A stretch of 5,372 nucleotides of DNA from Mycobacterium sp. (lineage in GTDB: Bacteria > Actinomycetota > Actinomycetes > Mycobacteriales > Mycobacteriaceae): the NCBI GenBank assembly GCA_028706695.1, contig JAQTVU010000216.1, positions 1-5,372 of the forward strand. Reading direction: 5' to 3'. Positions 1 to 4,979 of this stretch are shown one piece after another; position 1 is the first letter of the stretch, and every line of letters begins with the position of its first letter. A program made the position numbers and the translations under genes. The notes under the pieces were generated by a model. That model was not told where the DNA came from and ran no database searches. It saw nothing but the letters and a program-made list of their open reading frames with translations.

Positions 1-66
1 CACGCACGAATTCTTGGTCGGCTTCGCAGTCAGCCCGATTTCTGTGCCCGCCCGATCATTGATCAC
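1..66 (-). CDS. korB: 2-oxoglutarate:ferredoxin oxidoreductase beta subunit, N-terminal fragment (runs off the left edge)
   Basis: This is the first 22 codons of the gene downstream of korA on the minus strand. KorB is the thiamine-diphosphate-binding beta subunit that pairs with KorA; its ThDP and iron-sulfur motifs would lie outside the window. The visible peptide contains AGTEIGLTAKPTKN, which resembles the N-terminus of M. tuberculosis KorB as I remember it (AGTE-GLT then TKN). The start chosen is GTG at 66-64. It has a strong Shine-Dalgarno run GAGGAGGAG (minus strand, 83-75) with an 8-nt spacer, and an in-frame TGA at 84-82 rules out a start upstream of that stop. The gene follows korA after about 100 bp occupied by a tandem duplication. 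Identity rests on position after korA plus a short peptide match. Confidence 0.72.
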   Translation of the reverse strand, partial: MINDRAGTEIGLTAKPTKNSCV

Positions 67-113
67 GAGCGCCGCTCCTCCTCATCGCCCCGCTCTGCAT
101 CGTCGCCGCGCAT
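63..113 (-). CDS. 16-codon mini-ORF, duplicated copy of the preceding one
   Basis: ATG at 113-111 begins one base after the TGA of the first mini-ORF (TGA-C-ATG). It reads MRGDDAERGDEEERRS, the same peptide lacking the Thr codon, and ends at TGA 65-63. That stop overlaps the korB GTG (66-64) as GTGA. The spacing would allow ribosomes to pass from korA through two mini-ORFs into korB by termination-reinitiation. It exists because of the 52-bp duplication and may have no function of its own. Confidence 0.25.
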   Translation of the reverse strand: MRGDDAERGDEEERRS

Positions 114-162
114 GTCACGAGCGCCGCTCCTCCTCATCGCCCCGCTCTGCATCGTCGCCGCG
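63..162. repeat. Tandem duplication at the korA/korB junction (48-bp identical cores, 52-bp period)
   Basis: Positions 63-110 and 115-162 are identical over 48 bp, checked base by base, and separated by CATG (111-114). A second CATG at 166-169 follows the right copy after three extra bases. The ancestral unit was therefore probably 55 bp, with 3 bp lost from the left copy. Read on the minus strand, each unit contains a start at its upstream edge, a purine-rich ribosome-binding run and a terminal GTGA. The duplication thus copies the translation start signals of korB. The two copies are identical over the core, which suggests a recent event or an assembly artefact. Confidence 0.95.
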
Positions 163-168
163 GGTCAT
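115..168 (-). CDS. 17-codon mini-ORF overlapping the korA stop (possible korB leader or relic of the korB N-terminus)
   Basis: ATG at 168-166 overlaps the korA TGA (167-165) as ATGA, the usual geometry for translational coupling. It reads MTRGDDAERGDEEERRS and stops at TGA 117-115, which itself overlaps a GTG (118-116). The peptide is highly charged. It lies in the same reading frame register as korB but is interrupted by stops at 117-115 and 84-82. Its opening resembles the MTRSGDEA that I recall for M. tuberculosis KorB, so it may be the old korB N-terminus cut off by a frameshift. There is no evidence that it is translated as a product. Confidence 0.3.
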   Translation of the reverse strand: MTRGDDAERGDEEERRS

Positions 169-2126
169 GCGTCAGCTCCCGCTCCGACCATTGCTGCCGC
201 CAGTCTGGCGACCATCGTCTTGTCTTGCTCGATTTCGGCCAACGTCCCGCCCAGCGCGGCGCGGATGACGCGTCCGATCTCGTCGGCCAGGAACGAGACA
301 CCCTGCACCTTGCTGACCGATTGCACGTCGACGAGATACTTGCCGCGAAGTACCAGCGCCAACTGGCCTAGGTTCATTTCCGGCGCCACCACCTGCGGGT
401 AGCGTCGCAGGACGTCACCGAGATTCGCCGGGAACGGGTTCAGGTAGCGCAGATGGGCATGGGCGACCTTGGCGCCTTTGCGGCGCGCGCGCCGGCAGGC
501 CTCGCCGATGGGGCCGTATGAACTGCCCCATCCGATCAGCAGTAGTTCGGCGTCACCGGTCGGGTCGTCGATCTCCAGGTCCGGCACCGAAATGCCGTCG
601 ATTTTCGCCTGGCGCAGCCGAACCATGAGGTCATGGTTGGCCGGCTCGTAGGAGATGTGCCCAGAGCCGTTCGCCGCCTCCAGTCCGCCGATGCGGTGTT
701 CCAGGCCGGGGGTGCCCGGGATGGCGAACTGGCGGACGAGGGTTTCGGGATCGCGGGCGTACCGCCGGCAGGTCTCGCCCGGCTTGGCGTAAGCGTGACT
801 GATGGGTTGCAGCTTCTCGATGTCCGGGATTCGCCACGGCTCCGAGCCGTTGGCGATCGCGCCGTCGGACAAGATGATCACCGGGGTGTGGTACGACACC
901 GCGATGCGCACCGCCTCGAGCGCGGTCTCGAAGCAATCGGACGGCGACCGGGGTGCGAGCACCGCCACCGGCGACTCGCCGTTGCGGCCGTACAGGGCCT
1001 GCAGCAGGTCGGCCTGCTCGGTCTTCGTGGGTAGGCCGGTCGAGGGACCGCCGCGCTGCACGTCGATGACGATCAGCGGCAGTTCGGTCATCACGCCGAG
1101 GCCGAGCGCTTCGGACTTCAGCGAAATGCCGGGCCCGGAGGTGCTGGTGACGCCGAGGGCGCCGCCGTAAGAGGCACCGATCGCCGCGCAGATGCCGCCG
1201 ATCTCGTCTTCGGCCTGGAAGGTGATGACGTTGAAGTTCTTGTGTTTGGATAGTTCGTGCAAGATGTCGGACGCCGGCGTGATCGGGTAACTGCCGAGCA
1301 CGACGGGAATGTCGGCCAGCTGGCCCGCCGCGACGATTCCGTAAGCCAGGGCGGTGTTGCCCGAGATCTGGCGGTACTCGCCGGCCGGCAGGGTCGCCGG
1401 AGGGATGTCGTAGGTGGTGCCGAAAGCCTCGGTCGTCTCGCCGTAGTTCCAGCCCGCCTTGAGTGCCAGGACGTTGGCCTCCGCGACATCAGGCTTGCGG
1501 ATGAACTTCTCCCTGATGAACTTCTCGCTGGCGTGGATCGGCCGCCCGTACATCCACGACAAAAGTCCAAGGGCGAACATGTTTTTGGCGCGCTGGCCGT
1601 CCTTCTTCCGTGCGCCGATCGCCTCGACCGCCCCGAGGGTCAGCGTGGTCATCGGGACGGAGCGCACCACGTATTCGGACAGCTCACCGGACTCCAGCGG
1701 ATTGGTCACGTAACCCACTTTGGTGAGGTTGCGCTTGGTGAACTCGTCGGAGTTGGCGATCACCATGCCGCCGCGCGGCAGATCACCGAGGTTGGCCTTG
1801 AGCGCCGCCGGGTTCATCGCGACCAGGACGTCGGGGCGGTCGCCGGCCGTCAGGATGTCGTAATCCGCGATCTGGATCTGGAATGACGACACGCCGGGCA
1901 GAGTGCCTGCGGGCGCCCGGATCTCTGCGGGGTAATTCGGTTGGGTCGCCAGGTCATTGCCGAAAATCGCCGCCTCGGAGGTGAACCGGTCTCCGGTCAA
2001 CTGCATCCCGTCGCCGGAGTCACCGGCGAATCGAATGACAACCTGGTCCAGGCGCCGACGTTCGGCGCCCGCGACAGACGCCCCGTTCCGAGAATCTGAC
2101 CCGGCTCCGCCGCCGTTGGAATCCAC
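165..2126 (-). CDS. korA: 2-oxoglutarate:ferredoxin oxidoreductase alpha subunit (KorA, gamma-alpha fusion)
   Basis: This cytoplasmic enzyme oxidatively decarboxylates 2-oxoglutarate to succinyl-CoA with ferredoxin as electron acceptor, together with KorB; in mycobacteria it works beside the ordinary 2-oxoglutarate dehydrogenase route. The 653-aa protein has the expected fused architecture. A POR gamma domain covers about residues 27-230 (GDSGDGMQLTGDRF at 35-48; NYPAEIRAPAGTLPG at 64-78). A pyrimidine-binding alpha domain covers about 252-440 (YPITPAS at 280-286, QAEDEIGG at 304-311, QRGGPSTGLPTKTEQADL at 357-374). A C-terminal POR domain II covers about 525-626. No ferredoxin-type cysteine clusters are present in this subunit. 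The start is GTG 2126-2124, preceded by GGGAGG (2139-2134) with a 7-nt spacer. The stop overlaps an ATG as ATGA, leading towards korB. Identification is firm; the N-terminal Gly/Ser/Asn-rich 25 residues are probably a flexible extension. Confidence 0.96.
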   Translation of the reverse strand: MDSNGGGAGSDSRNGASVAGAERRRLDQVVIRFAGDSGDGMQLTGDRFTSEAAIFGNDLATQPNYPAEIRAPAGTLPGVSSFQIQIADYDILTAGDRPDVLVAMNPAALKANLGDLPRGGMVIANSDEFTKRNLTKVGYVTNPLESGELSEYVVRSVPMTTLTLGAVEAIGARKKDGQRAKNMFALGLLSWMYGRPIHASEKFIREKFIRKPDVAEANVLALKAGWNYGETTEAFGTTYDIPPATLPAGEYRQISGNTALAYGIVAAGQLADIPVVLGSYPITPASDILHELSKHKNFNVITFQAEDEIGGICAAIGASYGGALGVTSTSGPGISLKSEALGLGVMTELPLIVIDVQRGGPSTGLPTKTEQADLLQALYGRNGESPVAVLAPRSPSDCFETALEAVRIAVSYHTPVIILSDGAIANGSEPWRIPDIEKLQPISHAYAKPGETCRRYARDPETLVRQFAIPGTPGLEHRIGGLEAANGSGHISYEPANHDLMVRLRQAKIDGISVPDLEIDDPTGDAELLLIGWGSSYGPIGEACRRARRKGAKVAHAHLRYLNPFPANLGDVLRRYPQVVAPEMNLGQLALVLRGKYLVDVQSVSKVQGVSFLADEIGRVIRAALGGTLAEIEQDKTMVARLAAAMVGAGADA

Positions 2127-2171
2127 GTCCCCGCCTCCCTGTCAACCGGGCAGGTACCCCTCCGCAGCACT

Positions 2172-2177
2172 AGGCTA
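2172..2177 (-). promoter_or_regulatory. Possible -10 element for korA (TAGCCT)
   Basis: On the minus strand TAGCCT fits the mycobacterial TANNNT -10 pattern. It would start transcription near 2165, giving a 5' UTR of about 40 nt that contains the korA Shine-Dalgarno. No credible -35 hexamer is seen at 16-18 nt. It is one plausible site among several in this stretch. Confidence 0.25.
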
Positions 2178-2233
2178 CGCGCAGTCGGAGCAACTTCTCG
2201 GCCCACACTCTTAGATGTCAGTGGCGGTACCAA

Positions 2234-2356
2234 TTATGGCACTTCTTTAAGAGGAGCATGAGCATTTAAGAGGAGCATGAGCATCCTAGGTGCCGAACCT
2301 ACCGCTCTACCGACATCAAAAGCAGTGCCAGCGCGGGGAATGGCACCGCTGACCAT
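2234..2356 (-). CDS. Doubtful 40-codon open frame, possibly leaderless
   Basis: ATG 2356-2354 lies 5 nt after a TACAGT -10-like hexamer (2367-2362), a spacing compatible with leaderless translation. The frame runs 40 codons to TAA 2236-2234. Against it being a gene, the codon use is unlike its neighbours (TTA, AGA, AGG, many A/T third positions). The frame is also crossed by the terminator-like hairpin and the 19-bp repeat. I recognise no motif. A leader peptide or a non-coding short transcript is as likely as a protein. Confidence 0.15.
   Translation of the reverse strand: MVSGAIPRAGTAFDVGRAVGSAPRMLMLLLNAHAPLKEVP
2246..2283. repeat. 19-bp perfect tandem repeat, two copies
   Basis: TTTAAGAGGAGCATGAGCA occurs at 2246-2264 and again immediately at 2265-2283 with no spacer or mismatch. 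On the plus strand each unit includes AGAGGAG next to an ATG, but the 1-nt spacing is too short for a working ribosome-binding site. The sequence is AT-rich for this genome. It may be a slippage-prone or regulatory element in the region upstream of korA. Confidence 0.93.
2318..2349 (-). terminator. Terminator-like hairpin downstream of clpX
   Basis: Read on the minus strand, GCGGTGCCA (2349-2341) pairs with TGGCACTGC (2330-2322) to give a 9-bp stem with one G-U pair and a 10-nt loop. TTTT (2321-2318) follows. This is the form of a short intrinsic terminator for transcription leaving clpX, about 145 nt beyond its stop codon. The T-run is short. The hairpin also begins only a few bases after a candidate minus-strand start site, so it could instead be the 5' structure or attenuator of a short transcript. 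Confidence 0.4.
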
Positions 2357-2361
2357 ACAAG

Positions 2362-2388
2362 ACTGTAGTTTTGGTCACGTAGGTCACC
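2362..2388 (-). promoter_or_regulatory. Promoter-like element with GGTCAC direct repeat
   Basis: On the minus strand, TACAGT (2367-2362) fits the mycobacterial -10 pattern TANNNT. Just upstream lies GGTGACC-TAC-GTGACC, which on the plus strand is GGTCAC at 2373-2378 and 2382-2387, a direct repeat with 9-bp period. The octamer ACTACAGT is shared with the mmuM promoter. If active, it would start transcription around 2356, towards korA. No classical -35 is visible, so the repeat could be an activator or repressor site. I could not assign it to a known regulator. Confidence 0.3.
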
Positions 2389-2492
2389 GAAAATCGCACA
2401 CGTCCCGGCCAGATACCCCTCGCCGCGGCGGCAGCACCCGGGCAGGGCAATGCGGCGTCGCCGATGACCGTCACCGGCGCGCCCGGCCCGAA

Positions 2493-3773
2493 TCAGGCGG
2501 TCTTGTCGCGTCGTTCGCTGCGCGACGGCTTGCGCGGCACGATCGTCGGCAGCACGTTGTCCTGCACGGTCTCCTTGGTCACGACCACCTTGGCGACGTC
2601 GTCCCGGCTGGGGATGTCGTACATCACCGGCAGCAAAACTTCCTCCATGATGGCGCGCAGGCCGCGGGCGCCGGTGCCGCGGTGGATCGCCTGGTCGGCA
2701 ATCGCTTCCAGCGCGTCGTCGGTGAACTCCAGTTCCACGCCGTCCATCTCGAAGAGCCGGACGTATTGCTTGACTAAGGCGTTCTTGGGCTCGGACAGGA
2801 TCTTGACCAGCGACTCCCTGTCCAGGTTGGTGACCGAGGCCACGACCGGGAGCCGACCGATGAATTCCGGGATCAAGCCATACTTGATGAGGTCCTCGGG
2901 CATGACCTCGGCGAAATGATCGGTGGTGTCGATCTCGGCCTTGGAGCGCACCTCGGCGCCGAAGCCCAGACCACGCTTGCCGACCCGCTCGTAGATGATC
3001 TTTTCCAGCCCGGCAAACGCACCCGCGACGATGAACAGCACGTTGGTGGTGTCGATCTGGATGAATTCTTGGTGCGGGTGCTTGCGGCCACCTTGCGGAG
3101 GAACCGACGCCTGGGTGCCCTCCAGGATCTTGAGCAACGCCTGCTGGACGCCTTCACCGGAGACGTCCCGGGTGATCGACGGGTTCTCACTCTTGCGGGC
3201 GATCTTGTCGACCTCGTCGATGTAGATTATGCCGGTTTCCGCGCGCTTGACGTCGTAGTCGGCGGCCTGGATGAGCTTGAGCAAAATGTTTTCGACGTCC
3301 TCCCCGACGTAGCCGGCCTCGGTCAGCGCGGTGGCGTCGGCGATGGCGAACGGCACGTTGAGCATCTTTGCCAGCGTCTGGGCCAAGTACGTTTTGCCGC
3401 AACCGGTGGGCCCCAACATCAAAATGTTGGACTTGGTCAGCTCGACCGGCTCGGAGCGGGAGTCACGGCCCTTCTCGCCGGCCTGAATCCGCTTGTAGTG
3501 GTTGTAGACCGCGACCGCCAGCGTCCGCTTGGCGGTGTCCTGTCCGACGACATAACCCTCGAGGAACTCCCGGATCTCGGCGGGCTTGGGCAAGTCGTCG
3601 AGCTTGACGTCGTCGGCGTCGGCCAACTCCTCTTCGATGATCTCGTTACACAGGTCGATGCACTCGTCGCAGATGTAGACCCCAGGCCCAGCAATGAGTT
3701 TCTTGACCTGTTTCTGGCTCTTCCCGCAAAACGAGCACTTCAACAGGTCGCCGCCGTCTCCGATGCGCGCCAT
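2493..3773 (-). CDS. clpX: ATP-dependent Clp protease ATP-binding subunit ClpX
   Basis: ClpX is the hexameric AAA+ unfoldase that recognises, unfolds and threads tagged proteins into the ClpP1P2 chamber. The 426-aa protein carries an N-terminal zinc-binding domain (Cys13, Cys16, Cys35, Cys38). Its AAA+ core has Walker A GPTGCGKT (121-128), pore-1 loop GYVG (154-157), Walker B ending IDE (185-187) and an RKH pore loop (230-232). A GF-containing ClpP-docking loop lies near 269-271, an arginine in FIGR (Arg307) and sensor-2 GARG (368-371). Length and motifs match the mycobacterial family with nothing missing. The start is ATG 3773-3771, which gives the conserved MARIGDGG opening. The Shine-Dalgarno is poor (AGGA only 2 nt from the ATG). 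The gene is divergent from mmuM, and clpP2 lies beyond mmuM in the same orientation. Confidence 0.98.
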   Translation of the reverse strand: MARIGDGGDLLKCSFCGKSQKQVKKLIAGPGVYICDECIDLCNEIIEEELADADDVKLDDLPKPAEIREFLEGYVVGQDTAKRTLAVAVYNHYKRIQAGEKGRDSRSEPVELTKSNILMLGPTGCGKTYLAQTLAKMLNVPFAIADATALTEAGYVGEDVENILLKLIQAADYDVKRAETGIIYIDEVDKIARKSENPSITRDVSGEGVQQALLKILEGTQASVPPQGGRKHPHQEFIQIDTTNVLFIVAGAFAGLEKIIYERVGKRGLGFGAEVRSKAEIDTTDHFAEVMPEDLIKYGLIPEFIGRLPVVASVTNLDRESLVKILSEPKNALVKQYVRLFEMDGVELEFTDDALEAIADQAIHRGTGARGLRAIMEEVLLPVMYDIPSRDDVAKVVVTKETVQDNVLPTIVPRKPSRSERRDKTA

Positions 3774-3855
3774 GGTCCTAAGGGCCTACTTCCTGTTCGC
3801 CGATTCGTCTTGCATTTCGCGTGTATGCTCCGACGCTACCCGCTTGCTCGGGCCC

Positions 3856-3883
3856 GACGCGACAATTAGCGCCGAATCGCGTC
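3856..3883. promoter_or_regulatory. Inverted repeat GACGCGA-N14-TCGCGTC (candidate operator)
   Basis: GACGCGA (3856-3862) and TCGCGTC (3877-3883) are perfect reverse complements, with 21 bp between half-site centres, about two helical turns. The site lies 83-110 bp upstream of the clpX start, where a regulator of clpX could bind. No match to a specific known operator is claimed. Such 7-bp arms are not rare by chance in GC-rich sequence. Confidence 0.3.
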
Positions 3884-3906
3884 AGTGGTATTCCTGTCTG
3901 TCCGCC

Positions 3907-3943
3907 CGAGTGAAACATATAGGCATACGCTGCCCGTCACTCG
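3907..3943. promoter_or_regulatory. Nested inverted repeat CGAGTGA...TCACTCG with inner stem
   Basis: CGAGTGA (3907-3913) and TCACTCG (3937-3943) are perfect reverse complements with a 23-nt spacer. Inside them GGCA (3922-3925) and TGCC (3931-3934) form a second stem around a 5-nt loop. The element could be a protein-binding site with arms about three helical turns apart, or a folded RNA if transcribed. It lies between the two divergent promoters. Confidence 0.3.
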
Positions 3944-4011
3944 CGAAAGACGCCCATCACATGTCTTTGGCGTGTCGCGGTGGTGCCCCAAACAGGCTCG
4001 CCCGCTACCGG

Positions 4012-4037
4012 GTGGTCACCACACTACAGTAGCCGTG
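4012..4037 (+). promoter_or_regulatory. mmuM promoter with leaderless start and overlapping palindromes
   Basis: TACAGT (4025-4030) fits the mycobacterial -10 pattern. The GTG chosen as the mmuM start begins at 4037, seven bases after the end of the hexamer's T, where transcription is expected to begin; no Shine-Dalgarno precedes it. A leaderless mRNA is therefore likely. An 11-bp palindrome GTGGT-C-ACCAC (4012-4022) abuts the -10, and the -10 itself lies in CTAC-A-GTAG (4024-4032). Either could be an operator. Confidence 0.45.
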
Positions 4038-4960
4038 TGGGAGTGGCTGTTCCCAGCGAAACGGTGCTGGTGAGCGATGGCGGCCTGGCCACCGAGCTCG
4101 AAGCACGCGGCCACGACCTCTCCGACCCGTTGTGGTCTGCGAAGCTACTGGTGACCGCTCCCCAAGAGATCGCCGCCGTTCACCGGGCATACTTTCGCGC
4201 CGGCGCCAGCATCGCCACGACCGCCAGCTACCAGGCGTCTTTCGACGGGTTCGCAGCGCAGGGGTTCAGCCGCGACGAGGCCATCGGGTTGCTGCGCCGC
4301 AGCGTCGAACTCGCCGCCACCGCTCGCGAGGCGGCCGGGGCGGATGGCCGCCGCGTCGCAGCCTCGGTGGGGCCGTACGGCGCAGCGCTCGCCGACGGGT
4401 CGGAGTACCGCGGGCGCTACGGATTGTCCGTGGCGGCGCTGAAGCGGTGGCACCGACCCAGGCTGGAGACCCTGGCCGCCGCCGGCGCGGACCTGCTCGC
4501 CCTCGAGACCGTACCCGACGTCGACGAGGCCGAAGCCTTGGTCGCCCTGGTCCGCGCGGTGGGCGTACCGGCCTGGTTGAGCTACACCATCGAGGGGACG
4601 CAGACCCGGGCCGGGCAACCGCTCGCCGACGCGGTCGCGGTGGCCGCGGGGGTGCCCGAGATCGTCGCGGTCGGCGTCAACTGCTGTGCACCCGAGGACG
4701 TGCTTCCTGCGATCGCCATGGCCCGGCGGGTAGCCAAGCCGGTGATCGTCTACCCGAACAGCGGTGAGCGTTGGGACACCCGCGGGCGCACCTGGACCGG
4801 GCCGTCGCGGTTCTCCGCGGCACTCGCGCGCGACTGGGCCGCGGCCGGGGCCCGCATCGTCGGCGGCTGCTGCCGGGTCGGGCCGACGGACATCGCGGCC
4901 GTCGCGAATGCGTGCCGAGCGCGCAATCGGCGCGAAAAATCAGCCGACAGTTCGCAATGA
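4037..4960 (+). CDS. mmuM: Homocysteine S-methyltransferase (S-methylmethionine-type, MmuM)
   Basis: This zinc enzyme transfers a methyl group from S-methylmethionine (or S-adenosylmethionine in related enzymes) to homocysteine, making methionine in the cytoplasm. From the GTG at 4037 the protein is 307 aa, close to the roughly 300 aa usual for the family. It shows the N-terminal DGGLATELEARG motif (14-25), GVNCCAPE (213-220) and GGCC (276-279). Cys216, Cys278 and Cys279 are the expected zinc ligands of the Pfam S-methyl_trans barrel. The frame is open back to ATG 3980, but those 19 extra codons cross the palindromes and -10 element and look non-coding, so the downstream GTG is preferred. GTG 4043 and 4064 are alternatives. 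The gene diverges from clpX and converges on clpP2 with a 19-bp gap. The exact methyl donor is inferred from the family. Confidence 0.93.
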   Translation: MGVAVPSETVLVSDGGLATELEARGHDLSDPLWSAKLLVTAPQEIAAVHRAYFRAGASIATTASYQASFDGFAAQGFSRDEAIGLLRRSVELAATAREAAGADGRRVAASVGPYGAALADGSEYRGRYGLSVAALKRWHRPRLETLAAAGADLLALETVPDVDEAEALVALVRAVGVPAWLSYTIEGTQTRAGQPLADAVAVAAGVPEIVAVGVNCCAPEDVLPAIAMARRVAKPVIVYPNSGERWDTRGRTWTGPSRFSAALARDWAAAGARIVGGCCRVGPTDIAAVANACRARNRREKSADSSQ

Positions 4961-4979
4961 CTGCACGTCCGCCGGTGGC

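Larger units (their letters stand above)
2146..2421. repeat. Imperfect 17-nt direct repeat, two copies 259 bp apart (2146-2162 and 2405-2421)
   Basis: CCGGGCAGGTACCCCTC at 2146-2162 and CCGGCCAGATACCCCTC at 2405-2421 match at 15 of 17 positions. Each is followed within 20 nt by GCAGCAC. The left copy sits just upstream of the korA ribosome-binding site and the right copy about 72 bp beyond the clpX stop. This could be a duplicated regulatory or 5' UTR element, or chance in GC-rich DNA. Confidence 0.4.
2127..2492. other. Gene-poor 366-bp region between korA and clpX
   Basis: No convincing protein-coding gene is visible here. The region holds a 19-bp tandem repeat, a terminator-like hairpin, a promoter-like element with a GGTCAC direct repeat, a two-copy imperfect 17-nt repeat and one 40-codon open frame, each listed separately. 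It looks more AT-rich around 2215-2400 than the flanking genes. From memory, M. tuberculosis carries an MFS transporter gene (Rv2456c) at this place. The space here is too short to hold one and I see no recognisable transporter remnant. Confidence 0.8.
3774..4036. other. Divergent clpX/mmuM intergenic region
   Basis: This 263-bp region must hold the clpX promoter (minus) and the mmuM promoter (plus). I see no gene. Besides the mmuM -10, it contains two non-overlapping 7-bp perfect inverted repeats (listed separately). A TAGCGT at 3838-3833 on the minus strand could be a clpX -10 but has no well-spaced -35, so I do not call it. Confidence 0.7.

Noticed and set aside
1500..1527. Repeat GATGAACTTCTC x2 with 15-bp period inside korA
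   Set aside because: It encodes EKFIREKFIR in frame within a charged helix of the gamma domain. This looks like normal coding sequence rather than a separate element.
1257..1886. Plus-strand open frame of 209 codons antisense to korA
   Set aside because: It lies wholly inside korA, whose domains are all intact, and is explained by GC-rich codon periodicity.
2140..2145. Perfect TTGACA -35-like hexamer just upstream of korA (minus strand)
   Set aside because: It lies next to the ribosome-binding site, and a -10 at 17 nt would fall inside the korA coding sequence, where no TANNNT is present.
2277..2777. Plus-strand frame of 166 codons starting in the 19-bp repeat and running antisense into clpX
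   Set aside because: The AGAGGAG before its ATG is only 1 nt away, codon use is poor and it overlaps the clpX 3' end. There is no protein motif.
2916..3869. Long plus-strand open frame (317 codons) antisense to clpX
   Set aside because: It is a shadow frame. The minus strand encodes complete, motif-perfect ClpX, and high GC gives long antisense frames. Its translation has no recognisable domain.
3980..4036. Upstream extension of mmuM to ATG 3980
   Set aside because: The extra 19 codons cross the -10 hexamer and the GTGGTCACCAC palindrome and lack the conserved family start. The leaderless GTG at 4037 fits better.
4132..4767. Plus-strand 211-codon frame overlapping mmuM in another frame
   Set aside because: It is arginine-rich, low-complexity translation typical of the wrong frame in GC-rich DNA, and mmuM explains this region.
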